Below, in pieces: positions 28,698 to 37,496 of a DNA stretch of 64,000 nt (position 1 is the stretch's first letter; the number at the start of each line of letters is the position of its first letter). Source of the stretch: Bizionia myxarmorum (GTDB lineage: Bacteria; Bacteroidota; Bacteroidia; Flavobacteriales; Flavobacteriaceae). The stretch spans positions 1 to 64,000 of the forward strand of contig NZ_VSKK01000006.1 in assembly GCF_008086205.1 (NCBI RefSeq), given 5' to 3'. The notes under the pieces are model-generated. The model ran no database searches, was not told where the DNA came from, and saw only the letters and a list, made by a program, of their open reading frames with translations. A program made the position numbers and the translations under genes.

Positions 28698-29124
28698 GTT
28701 GAGCACAGACTCAGCAATAGTTATAAGTCTGCAATAGAAATCATTAACTTGTTAATAATCAATAAGAATTTATATATCAAGAGAATTACCTTGATATTCT
28801 ACCATTAGTCGAACACGCCAACTCTTTCCAGAGAATATATTTGAAGAATTTTTCGCCAATGTACTGCACATGTGTATTGAAAAAGGTATGGTGAGCGGGC
28901 ATACGCAAGCCATAGACTCTGCGCCTATAAAAGCCAACGTCTCGATGTACAGACTGGAACTTAAAGTGCCAGAGAAAGATCTTGCCACACATTTACATAA
29001 AATACGGCATATTAGTGCGATGGATAAAGAAAACCCATTACGAAAAAGCAAAGAAAATAAAGGCAGTAAATACACAAGCAATAAAACCCATTACAGTCCT
29101 ACAGACCCAGATGCACGCATTAGT
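28698..29124 (+). mobile_element. IS1182-like remnant, left end and transposase N-terminal part
   Basis: The left part (28710-28760) matches the left end of the complete element at 59.8 kb (for example GCAATAGAAATCATTAACTT versus GCAATAAAAATCATTAACTT). From about 28796 it matches the transposase region that starts at about 60140 of that copy. It then continues past the segment 60410-60520, which is deleted between similar AAATAAAGG-like sequences, and ends at the equivalent of about 60590. In this copy the codon that is TAA in the complete element still reads GAA (FEEFF). It abuts a broken AraC gene. Confidence 0.85.
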
Positions 29125-29285
29125 GACAACCAATAGGGTATAGGAATTTAATCGATGAAGTTTTCGCGGGTTATGAGTGGGTTCTTTTTTATTTCTTACA
29201 AAGAGTTCCGATAAGTTTAGAAACTCAATTTCTTTATCTTTTTGAGCGCTTTTAAATTCTATGTCGGGAATGTTTTTAAAAACGA
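29125..29285 (-). pseudogene. N-terminal fragment of an AraC-type regulator cut by the IS remnant
   Basis: The minus strand reads KEIEFLNLSELFVRNKKEP then HNPRKLHRLNSYTLLVVT. This is the characteristic start of a flavobacterial AraC subfamily (LxxLFxRxK...HNPxxPHRIxFY). The frame runs directly into IS sequence, and the rest of the cupin and HTH domains is absent. No ATG is left at the expected position. Confidence 0.6.
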
Positions 29286-29536
29286 TTATTTTGAATGCTT
29301 TGTCCTGAAATATAGTTGCCAGCTAAAACTGTCCCTACAGCTAAGGGGATTGAAAGAAGTGGAAAAGTGAAAAAATGAGCCTTAAATTTAGTTGTTTTGA
29401 CTTGTCCATTCGTAGTGATATAGGTTTTTACCGCAGTATTTTGCTGGCAACTGGCTTTATATTTTTCACATTGATATCCATTAACAAAATCAAACATTTC
29501 CTTTACCATAAACGCTTTGAAATGGTCAGAATTCAA
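29276..29536 (-). CDS. Possible small membrane protein of unknown function
   Basis: An 86-codon frame, if a TTG is used as start, contains AFMVKEMFDFVNGYQCEKY, CQQNTAVKTYITTNGQVK and a hydrophobic C-terminal segment (FFTFPLLSIPLAVGTVLAGN). The composition looks coding-like, but there is no ATG. A stop codon lies 17 codons upstream in an otherwise open frame, and the 3' end overlaps the AraC fragment. It may be a relic. Confidence 0.35.
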   Translation of the reverse strand: MNSDHFKAFMVKEMFDFVNGYQCEKYKASCQQNTAVKTYITTNGQVKTTKFKAHFFTFPLLSIPLAVGTVLAGNYISGQSIQNNRF

Positions 29537-29903
29537 ATGTTCACTGAATTCAGTTTGATCTTTTATTTCGAGTTCTGCTTTTATTTATTGTTCTGTCGTT
29601 TGTCGCAAGTAGACGATTACGAATCACGAAACTTTCGATCTTAGAAAAAGTTTGATGCTAGTCACACGGGTTAAACACAGCACTAAATCGCCTATTTTTT
29701 ATATCATCTTTATTGGCAACGGGCACTAATTTATACCATTTGAGGCTCACACGGTTCAATTCAAGTCTTTACTTATTAGGGTTCCAAAAAGGTTTGATTT
29801 TAACGTGTTTGGTATGACAGTACAATTCTTGTCTAAAAAACTGGTTTAACGCTATACAAACCCTGCTGTCTCTAATAATATAAAACACATATACAGTTAA
29901 ATA
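29537..29903. other. Intergenic stretch with a dispersed repeat
   Basis: No gene is supported. It includes the repeat at 29608-29656 (listed separately). Short frames on the minus strand, such as VSLKWYKLVPVANKDD, may be relics but are unassigned. Confidence 0.4.
29608..29656. repeat. Dispersed ~50-bp repeat, copy 1
   Basis: GACGATTACGAATCACGAAA and CTTTCG...AAAGTTTGAT are shared with 58889-58937 in the same orientation. Both copies are intergenic. Confidence 0.6.
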
Positions 29904-30698
29904 TCAATACTTAACCAATATATTAGCGATTTTTTTCAAATCTATTTCATTAATTTCTGTCTGCGGTGCTAATGGGAATATTTGTTGTCCCGGTCTGTTT
30001 ATAAATGCCGCTCTCCAGCCTGCCCAAAGTGCACCAGCTACATCCCATCCGTGAGCCGCAACTAGCATTGCTTCATTAGGTTGTATTCCCATTTTACGTG
30101 CTGCCCATTCATAGGTTTCTCTAAAGGGCTTGAATTTTCCAACGTCTTCAACGCTTAAACGTTCATCAAAATACTCGGTTAAACCTGCGCTTTCAAATTG
30201 CTTTTTTACGCCTTCGTTTGATGAATTTGTGAAGGAAACTAAGGTGTATCCATCACTTTTTAATTGCGCTAAAGCTTCTTTTACTTCTGGATGCGCTGGT
30301 AAGCCACGTAACGAATTCACCACTGTTTTGCGGGCATCGTCTTCAGACATTTCTATACCATTGTTTGCGGCTACCATTTGTAAAGCTGCTGCGCCAATAT
30401 TTCCAAAATGCTCGTATTGTCCACTTGCTGTGGTTACCAAAGAATATTGTAACATCGTTGTAAACCATAAGGACAGTAAATCGTCTCTGCCATTTAAAGC
30501 CTCACTTACTACTTGTTTCATATCGGTAAGATCCAGCAAGGTTTCATTCACATCAAAAAATATTACTTTCGGTCTTGTTTTATTTGTCATAATCGCTGTT
30601 TTTTCTGGTGAATTTCCTAATACTAGATTTGGCACGAGTAGCCCTGTTGTTCCCATTAAACCTAGGTTTTTTATAAATTTTCTTCTGTTACTTTTCAT
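29904..30698 (-). CDS. Haloacid dehalogenase type II-like HAD hydrolase with Tat-like signal
   Basis: The 264-residue protein begins with SNRRKFIKNLGLMGTTGLL, a twin-arginine-type export signal. The HAD core follows: FFDVNETLLDL with nucleophile Asp49, LVSFTNSSNEGVKKQ (motif II), KFKPFRETYEWAARKM (motif III Lys) and LVAAHGWDVAGALWAGW with the acidic motif IV. This is the haloacid dehalogenase type II pattern (2-haloacid to 2-hydroxyacid). It is the last gene of a six-gene minus-strand operon headed by a TetR regulator. Export of such an enzyme is unusual. Confidence 0.85.
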   Translation of the reverse strand: MKSNRRKFIKNLGLMGTTGLLVPNLVLGNSPEKTAIMTNKTRPKVIFFDVNETLLDLTDMKQVVSEALNGRDDLLSLWFTTMLQYSLVTTASGQYEHFGNIGAAALQMVAANNGIEMSEDDARKTVVNSLRGLPAHPEVKEALAQLKSDGYTLVSFTNSSNEGVKKQFESAGLTEYFDERLSVEDVGKFKPFRETYEWAARKMGIQPNEAMLVAAHGWDVAGALWAGWRAAFINRPGQQIFPLAPQTEINEIDLKKIANILVKY

Positions 30699-30814
30699 TA
30701 TTGTTTGGTTTTTCTAAAATTTTTTAACTGAAAAGAGTTGATTAAACTTAACGAATCCGCGCAACTACTGTTTGAATTGTAATTGAAGTATTCAGCAAAA
30801 AAATTAAAGGGAAA

Positions 30815-31471
30815 TCAAGTTGGTTGTTGTTCGTTTAATAACTCCGTTAATACTTGCTTAAAAGTATCTACGGGTTGTGCGCCTGTTACGGCACTTTTTC
30901 TGTTAAACACAATGGTCGGCACCGAGTTGACACCTAAATTTTTCCAATACTCTTGTTTTGTGCGTACTTCGGCTTGGGCCTCGTCATTGTCTAATCTGGC
31001 TACTCCTTCTTCGGCATTTAAGCCAACGCTTAAAAGTGCTTCTTTTAAAATGTTTCTTTTAGACACATCTTTTCTGTCGCTAAAAAAGGCTTTAGTCAAT
31101 GCCATTTTTAATTCGGTTTGCTTGTTGAAATCTTTAGCATATTCCAATAAAATGTGGGCGTCAAAGGTGTTTGCCATACGCATTTCGTCAAAATAATCGA
31201 ATTTAAAACCTAATTCTGCACCAGCTTCCGTCATTTGCTGTTGCGATTGTTTTTGTTGGTCTAAAGTCGAACCATATTTTTCTGAAATATGCTCGATGAC
31301 GTTTTGACCTTCGGCTGGCATATTTGGATTGAGCTCAAAGGGTTGCCATTCTATTTCTACTTGGTCTTCAATTCCCAATTCTGAAATGGCTTTTTCCAAG
31401 CGTTTGTAGCCAATGGTACACCAAGGACATACAACATCTGAAACTATATCAATTTTTAATTTATCAGTCAT
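30815..31471 (-). CDS. DsbA family oxidoreductase (FrnE-like)
   Basis: The 218-residue cytosolic thioredoxin-fold protein has the redox motif CPWC at residues 15-18 (IVSDVVCPWCTIG). The helical insertion is typical of FrnE/2-hydroxychromene isomerase-like DsbA members (NTFDAHILLEYAKDF). The cis-Pro loop GVNSVPTIVFN comes late. No signal peptide is present, so it acts in the cytoplasm, probably in thiol-disulfide or thiol-conjugate chemistry. It lies 116 bp before the dehalogenase gene and 45 bp after the unknown gene in the TetR operon. Confidence 0.9.
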   Translation of the reverse strand: MTDKLKIDIVSDVVCPWCTIGYKRLEKAISELGIEDQVEIEWQPFELNPNMPAEGQNVIEHISEKYGSTLDQQKQSQQQMTEAGAELGFKFDYFDEMRMANTFDAHILLEYAKDFNKQTELKMALTKAFFSDRKDVSKRNILKEALLSVGLNAEEGVARLDNDEAQAEVRTKQEYWKNLGVNSVPTIVFNRKSAVTGAQPVDTFKQVLTELLNEQQPT

Positions 31472-31516
31472 AATTTTATTTTTTATAATTTTATTTTTTC
31501 TACAACACTAATCGTG

Positions 31517-32185
31517 TTATTTACTAATTAGATTATTGTTTAGAAAGTGGTTTTCTTTTTTTTGATCTTCAGTAATTTTATCTGCTGCAACAACATTTAA
31601 AACCATAGAATTAACTATTCTGCTTTTGCTTAAATCTTTATTTAGAATACGTGCTTTATGAAAAACACCTAAAGTAGCTACATTCGGTTTTGGGCTGCTA
31701 TTATTCAGTATAACAATGGAATATTTATTCTTGTTAGCAGTACTTATTTTAGAAGTGAAAGGTTTTAATAAATCGTCTTCCGCTTTAAAAACAGGTGAAA
31801 ATGTACTGTAATAATCTTCAGGTGTTTTATAGGTTTCGGCGTAAGCGTGGTAATCTGCAATCTGCAATTCACTTTTAATCTCACTAGGTTCGTACCCTAA
31901 CATCAATATAGATTGATCTGCTGCATTATCGACGTGAAAAGGGGTGTTTTCCTGCTGATCAAAACGAACTAACCAATGATAGTCTAGCTTTTTATTGAAC
32001 TTTGAAACCGTAAGAGCCGATAATTCTTTCTTTAGATCTGTCAATATGGACCTAAATTGATACGGTGTAAGTTCTTCACTAAAAACAAGAAGCATAAAAC
32101 CAGGCGCTTCCGTGGTCGTTCTAAAAACTGTATTGAAGCTCTTTTCTGCTAGTTGTTTTATTGTTTCGTTTTTAACTTCCATCAT
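31517..32185 (-). CDS. Protein of unknown function in the TetR-controlled operon
   Basis: The 222-residue soluble protein has no signal peptide. I do not recognise the family. A possible metal motif is TPFHVDNAADQSILMLGYEP (about residues 77-96), where His-x-Asp in such a context is reminiscent of 2-oxoglutarate/Fe(II) oxygenases. A possible distal His occurs in LGVFHKARILN, and an Arg follows in LSKSRIVNSMVL. This suggests a cupin-like dioxygenase, but it is only a pattern match by eye. The gene sits 26 bp after EthD and 45 bp before the DsbA gene, so it is co-transcribed with redox enzymes. Confidence 0.7.
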   Translation of the reverse strand: MMEVKNETIKQLAEKSFNTVFRTTTEAPGFMLLVFSEELTPYQFRSILTDLKKELSALTVSKFNKKLDYHWLVRFDQQENTPFHVDNAADQSILMLGYEPSEIKSELQIADYHAYAETYKTPEDYYSTFSPVFKAEDDLLKPFTSKISTANKNKYSIVILNNSSPKPNVATLGVFHKARILNKDLSKSRIVNSMVLNVVAADKITEDQKKENHFLNNNLISK

Positions 32186-32211
32186 CCTAAATTACCTTTC
32201 AATTTTCTGTT

Positions 32212-32526
32212 TTAAAATGTTATGAGTTCGCTAATTTGCAGTTCAGCTTTTACGTTACTATAGTTTTTCAAATCTCCGGCGAGGGTTTCTTGATGAGGCC
32301 CGAAAGACTCCTGAAACGAGGCTATACTATCAAATTTTAAATGAGCTATGGCTACATAAGGTGCAGGTTCGCCAGGAACTCGGCTAGCGATACCTAAATC
32401 TAATTCTAAATCTTTTAAAGCACTACCAACTAATTTCGAAACCATTGGCAAGTGCGTATTTTTGTAATATTCGGCATCAAACTGTACATCTTTCGCGTTT
32501 GGATACATTACGGATACTTTTATCAT
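32212..32526 (-). CDS. EthD family protein
   Basis: The 104-residue protein has the EthD ferredoxin-like dimeric alpha-beta barrel signature: KVSVMYPNAKDVQFDAEYY, NTHLPMVSKLVGSALKDLEL and FGPHQETLAGDLKNYSNVK. EthD-type proteins assist degradation of ethers or act as small monooxygenase/isomerase subunits; many have no defined reaction. It is the third gene of the TetR operon, 84 bp after the carboxymuconolactone decarboxylase-like gene. Confidence 0.88.
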   Translation of the reverse strand: MIKVSVMYPNAKDVQFDAEYYKNTHLPMVSKLVGSALKDLELDLGIASRVPGEPAPYVAIAHLKFDSIASFQESFGPHQETLAGDLKNYSNVKAELQISELITF

Positions 32527-32610
32527 ACTTTTTTTTATTAAATTAGTAAACCTTCTGCAAAATTAACAGAAGGTTTACAACTATTAACCAGTAGTTTATG
32601 AATTACATTT

Positions 32611-33159
32611 TTATTTTTTCCAAGCAAATTTTTCGAAACCCTTATCTACAGGGGTGTTTGCAATATGGTTTACATAATTACTAATTGTTTTTTGAGACAA
32701 TCCCAAGATGATTTCCAACACTTGTGCTTCGCCATAACCCGCTGCATAAAAAGCGTCTAAATCTTCTTGTGAAACGTTTCCGCGATTACGAACGATGCTT
32801 AATGTCATTGTTCTTAAGGCTTCTAATTTTGCGTTTTCCAATGGTGTTTTGTTGCGCAATGCTTCTGTGATGTTATCGTTTACTTTCATCATTTTTGCAA
32901 TTCCTGTATGTGCAGGGACACAGTAATGGCATTCGTGTTCTACGTTGATGGTTTGCCACACAACGGTTAATTCTTCATCGTTAAGTGATGACTCTGTAAA
33001 CAATTGGTGTAAGGTTTGGTACGCCTCTAAAATTTTTGGCGCTCCTGCTAATACCCCGTGTAATCCTGGAATCATCCCATACGCTTTTTGAGATTGCTCT
33101 AATAAAGTTTTGCTTCCTTCCGGCGCTGTTTCGATGTTGTGAATTTTTAATGTTGTCAT
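32611..33159 (-). CDS. Carboxymuconolactone decarboxylase / AhpD-like protein
   Basis: The 182-residue protein has the AhpD-type redox site ECHYCVPAHTGIAKMM (Cys77-x-x-Cys80, His84), which in this family supports peroxidase or disulfide chemistry. Hydrophobic helices follow (AAGYGEAQVLEIILGLSQKT). It is the first structural gene after the TetR regulator, and the 70-bp gap carries a perfect palindrome that is probably the operator. Together with the DsbA protein it points to thiol-redox or electrophile detoxification. Confidence 0.9.
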   Translation of the reverse strand: MTTLKIHNIETAPEGSKTLLEQSQKAYGMIPGLHGVLAGAPKILEAYQTLHQLFTESSLNDEELTVVWQTINVEHECHYCVPAHTGIAKMMKVNDNITEALRNKTPLENAKLEALRTMTLSIVRNRGNVSQEDLDAFYAAGYGEAQVLEIILGLSQKTISNYVNHIANTPVDKGFEKFAWKK

Positions 33160-33193
33160 AGTTTTTCTTTTTATTATTAAAGTTAATATTAAG

Positions 33194-33209
33194 CTAAACG
33201 TTTGTTTAG
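33194..33209. promoter_or_regulatory. Probable TetR operator 1
   Basis: The perfect inverted repeat CTAAAC-GTTT-GTTTAG lies between the TetR gene and the operon's first structural gene. It matches a second site upstream of the TetR gene at 13 of 16 positions. Confidence 0.8.
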
Positions 33210-33229
33210 TTATTGTGTAAAAAAAAGGT

Positions 33230-33793
33230 TTATAAATTTTTGAAGGTCATTTCAATATAATCTTCAATTTCTTGTTTGGTGTTAACGCGTGCTGCGGCAG
33301 CTAAACCGTGTTTTGCTAATAACAAATAATTGGCTTGTTTAATTATGGTTTGTTCATCTTTAGATGTATCTATTTGTAATTTTTCTATGATGATGGATTT
33401 TAAATTATGCATAAAAGCATTCATATGTTCTTGAATTAATTCATCTTCTTTTTCAGAAAACTCGTTATAGGTATTTGTTAAAAAACATCCTTTTAAATTA
33501 TCGTCTTTAAAATTTGAACTTACAGAATCATAAAAAAACTGTTTAATATCAGCAACACCATTTGTGCCTTTTCTGAATGTTTCTAAAAGACCATTCACTT
33601 TACGTTTGTATTGCTTTAAGCTTTCCAGAAACAAACCGTGTTTGCTGCCAAAACTTGAGTATATAGAAAACTTATTAATGCCCATTTCCTTTTCAAGCAT
33701 TTGCATAGAAGTCCCTTCATAACCCTTTTGCCAAAACAAATGCATTGCTTTTTCAACAACTTCCTCTTCTATATATTCTTTTTTTCTTGCCAT
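33230..33793 (-). CDS. TetR/AcrR family transcriptional repressor
   Basis: The 187-residue protein has an N-terminal TetR helix-turn-helix (EEVVEKAMHLFWQKGYEGTS, MQMLEKEMGINKFSIYSSFG). The C-terminal ligand domain resembles the TetR_C group of AcuR/NemR-like regulators (GCFLTNTYNEFSEKEDELIQ). It heads the operon CMD - EthD - unknown - DsbA - HAD. Two related palindromes flank the gene, indicating autoregulation and operon control. The conserved Cys in KGCFLTN is at the position where several relatives sense electrophiles; this is inference. Confidence 0.92.
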   Translation of the reverse strand: MARKKEYIEEEVVEKAMHLFWQKGYEGTSMQMLEKEMGINKFSIYSSFGSKHGLFLESLKQYKRKVNGLLETFRKGTNGVADIKQFFYDSVSSNFKDDNLKGCFLTNTYNEFSEKEDELIQEHMNAFMHNLKSIIIEKLQIDTSKDEQTIIKQANYLLLAKHGLAAAARVNTKQEIEDYIEMTFKNL

Positions 33794-33815
33794 TATTTCT
33801 AACTACAGCACAAAA

Positions 33816-33831
33816 CTAAACGAATGGTTAG
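33816..33831. promoter_or_regulatory. Probable TetR operator 2
   Basis: CTAAAC-GAAT-GGTTAG is an inverted repeat with one mismatched pair, 23 bp upstream of the TetR start codon. It shares 13 of 16 bases with operator 1. Confidence 0.75.
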
Positions 33832-33943
33832 TAATATGCAACTATTTAACTTTTCTTTTTAATTTGAAGAAGTATTGCGGAAATTGATACAAGCTTCACT
33901 ACATGGTAAGATTCGTAGTGAAGTCTAGTATCTACTTAAGTTT

Positions 33944-34708
33944 CTAGTGGTTTTTTAAGACGCTTGTTAATTCTGAAGGCTCTGCTCTGTTGCGATAGTC
34001 TGCATCTAAAAAAGCATAAATTATTTCGCCATTTTCGTCAATGATATACGTTGCTGCCAAGGGCAGTTGATTAGATGCATCGCCATTATGAGCATTTAAC
34101 TCAAAAGATTGGTTGTACATTCCCGCGACTTCATCAGTCAGCTCAAATACGATTCCATATTCCTTGGCAATTTTATTCCCAACATCACTTAAAACTTCAA
34201 AAGCTAAGTCGTTTTTTTCTGAAGTGCTAATGGATTCATCGGGCAATTCAGGGGTTAAAGCGATTAAATTAGCGCCTTGTGCTTTAAAATTTGATAATTC
34301 TTCTTGTAATGCATTCAGAGTCAAATTGCAATAAGGACACCATCCGCCGCGATACCACGTTAAAACAACTTTTCCTTCTTTTAAATACTCAGATAAACTA
34401 ACAGGTTCGCCCAAAGCATTGTTTAGAGTGAAATCTGGGGCTTTATCTCCAATTTGTTTCGCAGATTTTACGATGCCGCTTTTTTCTACAGATTCAATAC
34501 CTTCTCGGTACGCTCTTTTTTTAGTATCGTCTGCTTTTAGTGTAAAGTTCGTTTTTTTATCTTCCAGTTTTGATTTCAGTGAAGTAGACTTTTCTTTTTT
34601 CATATCCTGTGCTTTATCGTTATTCTCTTCTTGTTGTGTTTGTTTTCCATTATGGCAAGATACGATCAGACAACTAGCAAAAATGGCAGTTAATACTTTA
34701 ATTCTCAT
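33944..34708 (-). CDS. Peroxiredoxin-like lipoprotein (AhpC/TSA family)
   Basis: The 254-residue protein has a lipoprotein signal (IFASCLIVSCHNGK, Cys18) and a low-complexity Lys/Glu/Gln linker. The AhpC/TSA thioredoxin fold carries the active-site WYRGGWCPYCNLTLNALQEE (Cys124-x-x-Cys127). The Cys-Pro-Tyr-Cys form is that of bacterioferritin-comigratory/PRX-like2 proteins. It should reduce peroxides or act as a thiol oxidoreductase at the membrane. It is a separate unit between the TetR operon and the ars operon. Confidence 0.87.
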   Translation of the reverse strand: MRIKVLTAIFASCLIVSCHNGKQTQQEENNDKAQDMKKEKSTSLKSKLEDKKTNFTLKADDTKKRAYREGIESVEKSGIVKSAKQIGDKAPDFTLNNALGEPVSLSEYLKEGKVVLTWYRGGWCPYCNLTLNALQEELSNFKAQGANLIALTPELPDESISTSEKNDLAFEVLSDVGNKIAKEYGIVFELTDEVAGMYNQSFELNAHNGDASNQLPLAATYIIDENGEIIYAFLDADYRNRAEPSELTSVLKNH

Positions 34709-34763
34709 ATTTATTTATGTTTTTTTAATAGTGATAAGGGTCGAATATACATAAAAAAAAATA

Positions 34764-35810
34764 CTACCTTTTTAATAGAGCGGTAATCTCCTTAACGGTT
34801 TCCCGAGCCGTTTTACCCACACCGTAAATTGTGGCAGACGCAAACCCTGTCCAATTGCCATAGCCAACAAGCCATAAATTGGATTCTTTTATTGAACGTG
34901 TACCTTCCGTATTTATTTTGTTGTTTTCAGTAAGGTTTAAGGATTCCAAATGATTTAGGTTAGCTCGAAAACCCGTGCACCAAATCACAGCGTCAAATTG
35001 CTCCTTCGTACCGTCGTTCCAAATTACTCCGTGTTCATAAAACTCTTTGAAAGGACGAACGGCGTTTAACACATCTCTGCTTCGGGCTTCTTTTACACTT
35101 TTCACCATAACAATATTAGCCAAGGAAACACTATGGTCTTTGGAATGCTTAATCGTTTTTCCTAAATATTTTTGAGTGGCTTCGTTGAATAGGTAACGCC
35201 CGTCGATATCATCAGGAAGAAAAGTAGGTTCATTTGAAGTCACCCATTTGGTATGGGCTACTTTGGACACTTCTGCTAATATTTGTGCGCCAGAATTCCC
35301 TCCGCCAACAATAAGAACATTTTTGTCTTTAAACTTGTCGGAATTGCTGTAATTGACGGAATGAATTTGCGTTCCAGAAAAGTGAGTAGCGTTCGGATAT
35401 TTCGGAATAAAAGGTTTGTTTGCGGTGCCTGTTGCACTTACTAAGGTTTTCGAATAAAAATCACCCTTATCTGTTTTGGTTATGAAAAGTCCATTTTCTT
35501 TCTCCACTTGAAAAACCTTAACTGGTCTTTGAATAGGAAAGTCATAACGGTTTTCATAAGCCGATAAGTATTTTATGAATTCCGCTTTGGTAGGATATTC
35601 TTCATTGCTTTTAGGCATCGCCCAACCCGATAAGGAACTATATTCGCTAGGAGAGAATAATTTTAAATCATCCCAAGTTTCCAACCAAGCTCCTCCAGCT
35701 TCTTTATGATCGTCCAAAATCAGATATTCCAAAGCACTTCTTCTTAAAAAATAGGCGACAGACAATCCTGCTTGTCCACCACCGATTATAATAACGTCAT
35801 ATACTTTCAT
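34764..35810 (-). CDS. arsO: ArsO-type flavin-containing monooxygenase
   Basis: The 348-residue protein has FAD-binding [15 protein letters not shown] near the N-terminus, NADPH-binding [16 protein letters not shown] near residue 165, and the terminal [20 protein letters not shown]. Flavin monooxygenases of this size at the end of ars operons are called ArsO and are associated with organoarsenical or arsenite metabolism. The start overlaps the end of the Acr3 frame by 14 bp, which supports translational coupling in the ars operon. The precise substrate is not established from sequence. Confidence 0.85.
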   Translation of the reverse strand: MKVYDVIIIGGGQAGLSVAYFLRRSALEYLILDDHKEAGGAWLETWDDLKLFSPSEYSSLSGWAMPKSNEEYPTKAEFIKYLSAYENRYDFPIQRPVKVFQVEKENGLFITKTDKGDFYSKTLVSATGTANKPFIPKYPNATHFSGTQIHSVNYSNSDKFKDKNVLIVGGGNSGAQILAEVSKVAHTKWVTSNEPTFLPDDIDGRYLFNEATQKYLGKTIKHSKDHSVSLANIVMVKSVKEARSRDVLNAVRPFKEFYEHGVIWNDGTKEQFDAVIWCTGFRANLNHLESLNLTENNKINTEGTRSIKESNLWLVGYGNWTGFASATIYGVGKTARETVKEITALLKR

Positions 35811-36842
35811 TGCTGTAATATTTCTTCTTCAACCAAAAGGAAACGCGAACTAAAAAGATGAGCACCGGCACTTCTACTAATGGCCCGATTACGCCTGCAA
35901 AAGCCTGTCCGGAATTGAGTCCGAAAACGGCTATAGCCACGGCAATCGCCAATTCAAAATTATTACCCGCCGCTGTAAATGAAACGGCTGCATTTTCTTT
36001 ATACGAAGCGCCTATGGCTTTGCTAAAGAAGAAGCTGATAATGAACATTGCACTAAAGTAAATAATCAATGGAACTGCTATGATTAAAACATCCATCGGG
36101 ATTTCAACAATCAATTCCCCTTTAAGCGAGAACATAATGACGATGGTAAACAATAAGGCGATTAGGGTCATTGGTGATATGGTGGGAATAAATTTTTCCG
36201 TGTACCACTTTTCTCCTTTTAGCCTGACCAAGATAACCCGACTTAAAATTCCCAATAAAAACGGAATGCCTAAATAAATAGCTACACTTTCAGCAACCGT
36301 TGCAATAGAAATGTCGATAATAGCTCCTTCAAAACCAAAATAAGGGGGAAGAATAGTTATAAAAATCCACGCGTAGAAACTATAGGCAAACACCTGAAAA
36401 ACACGTTTAATGCCACCAAACCTGCTCCATATTCGCTATCACCTTCGGCCAGGTCGTTCCAAACCAACACCATTGCGATACAGCGCGCCAAACCAATCAA
36501 AATCACCCCGACCATATATTCTGGATAATCGCGTAAAAATGTAATAGCCAAAAAGAACATAAGAACGGGGCCAATAATCCAATTCAAAATTAATGAAACA
36601 GAGAGGATTTTGGTGTTTTTAAACACTTTAGGCAAGAGTGCGTAGTTCACCTTGGCCAGTGGCGGATACATCATTAAAATCAATCCTATGGCTATCGGAA
36701 TGTTTGTAGTTCCGCTACTAAACGAATCGATAATACTGGGGAAGGATGGGAAAAAATATCCAATGCCTACGCCTAAAAGCATAGCGATGAATATCCAAAG
36801 GGTTAGGTAAGAATTGAGAAAACTTAATTTTTTTGAAGCCAT
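35797..36842 (-). pseudogene. acr3: Arsenite efflux permease Acr3 with one frameshift
   Basis: Two frames together make a complete Acr3. The N-terminal part (36357-36842) starts [18 protein letters not shown], contains helices 1-4 and the conserved [19 protein letters not shown] with the functional Cys, and reaches AGLVALNV. The second part (to 35797) resumes [19 protein letters not shown]. The junction lies around 36393-36410 in a T-rich tract (GTGTTTTTC on the minus strand), consistent with a 1- or 2-base indel. Acr3 extrudes arsenite with the proton motive force. If real, the break disables efflux although the other ars genes are intact; a homopolymer sequencing error is possible. Confidence 0.88.
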
Positions 36843-36849
36843 ATTGTGG

Positions 36850-37479
36850 TCATTTTATTTGAGAGAAAACGTAAAGTAATTCGGTTGCAATTTGCAGACT
36901 TCTTTCCTGATATTTTGCTGCTTGTTGTGGCGTATTGTCGAATATTTTTGGGTCTTCAAAAGTGATTGCAATACGTTTTTCGGCACCTGGGACAAACGGA
37001 CAGGCTTCATTTGCTGAATCGCAAGTCATCACGGCTGCAAATTCAGATTTTGGGTTGAAGTCGTCGTCCAACTTTTTTGAAAATCCGATTATTGGATGGT
37101 CATTTTCAGAAAATTTAATACTGTAAATGGGATTCTCGTTTTTTGAAATCATTTTTATCTGAAAACCTGAATTTCGCAAAGTTTCTGTAACCACCGGAAA
37201 AAGGGCAGTGCTTTCCGTGCCACCAGAATAACAAAACACATTTTTAAGATGGAAATGGTAAGCCATTGTTTGCGCCCAAACTTGCGACAAATGACTTCTT
37301 CGCGAATTGTGTGTGCAGATAAAATTGATATTAACCGCTTGATTCTTTGAAACTTTTAGCTGAATAAAATCCGTTAAGGGCTGTAAAACCGCTTTACGTT
37401 CCTCCGAAATCGTTTCTGGTTTTAAGGCTTTAATACTCATGTCAATTTCTGAAAACATCTTTGCTTGTTTTGATTTCAT
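36850..37479 (-). CDS. arsC: Arsenate reductase, low-molecular-weight phosphatase type
   Basis: The ATG at 37479 ([19 protein letters not shown]) is preferred over an in-frame TTG at 37503 that overlaps the previous gene. The protein has the LMW-phosphatase P-loop [16 protein letters not shown] (CX5R), [19 protein letters not shown] and the late Cys-containing region [20 protein letters not shown], which supplies the resolving cysteines. It reduces arsenate to arsenite for export by Acr3. It lies 7 bp before acr3. Confidence 0.9.
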   Translation of the reverse strand: MKSKQAKMFSEIDMSIKALKPETISEERKAVLQPLTDFIQLKVSKNQAVNINFICTHNSRRSHLSQVWAQTMAYHFHLKNVFCYSGGTESTALFPVVTETLRNSGFQIKMISKNENPIYSIKFSENDHPIIGFSKKLDDDFNPKSEFAAVMTCDSANEACPFVPGAEKRIAITFEDPKIFDNTPQQAAKYQERSLQIATELLYVFSQIK

Positions 37480-37496
37480 TTTTCTGAAGGTGTTAT

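Noticed and set aside
28497..28706. 69-codon minus-strand frame
   Set aside because: Basic, low-complexity composition across a repeat-like region and the IS left end; not coding-like.
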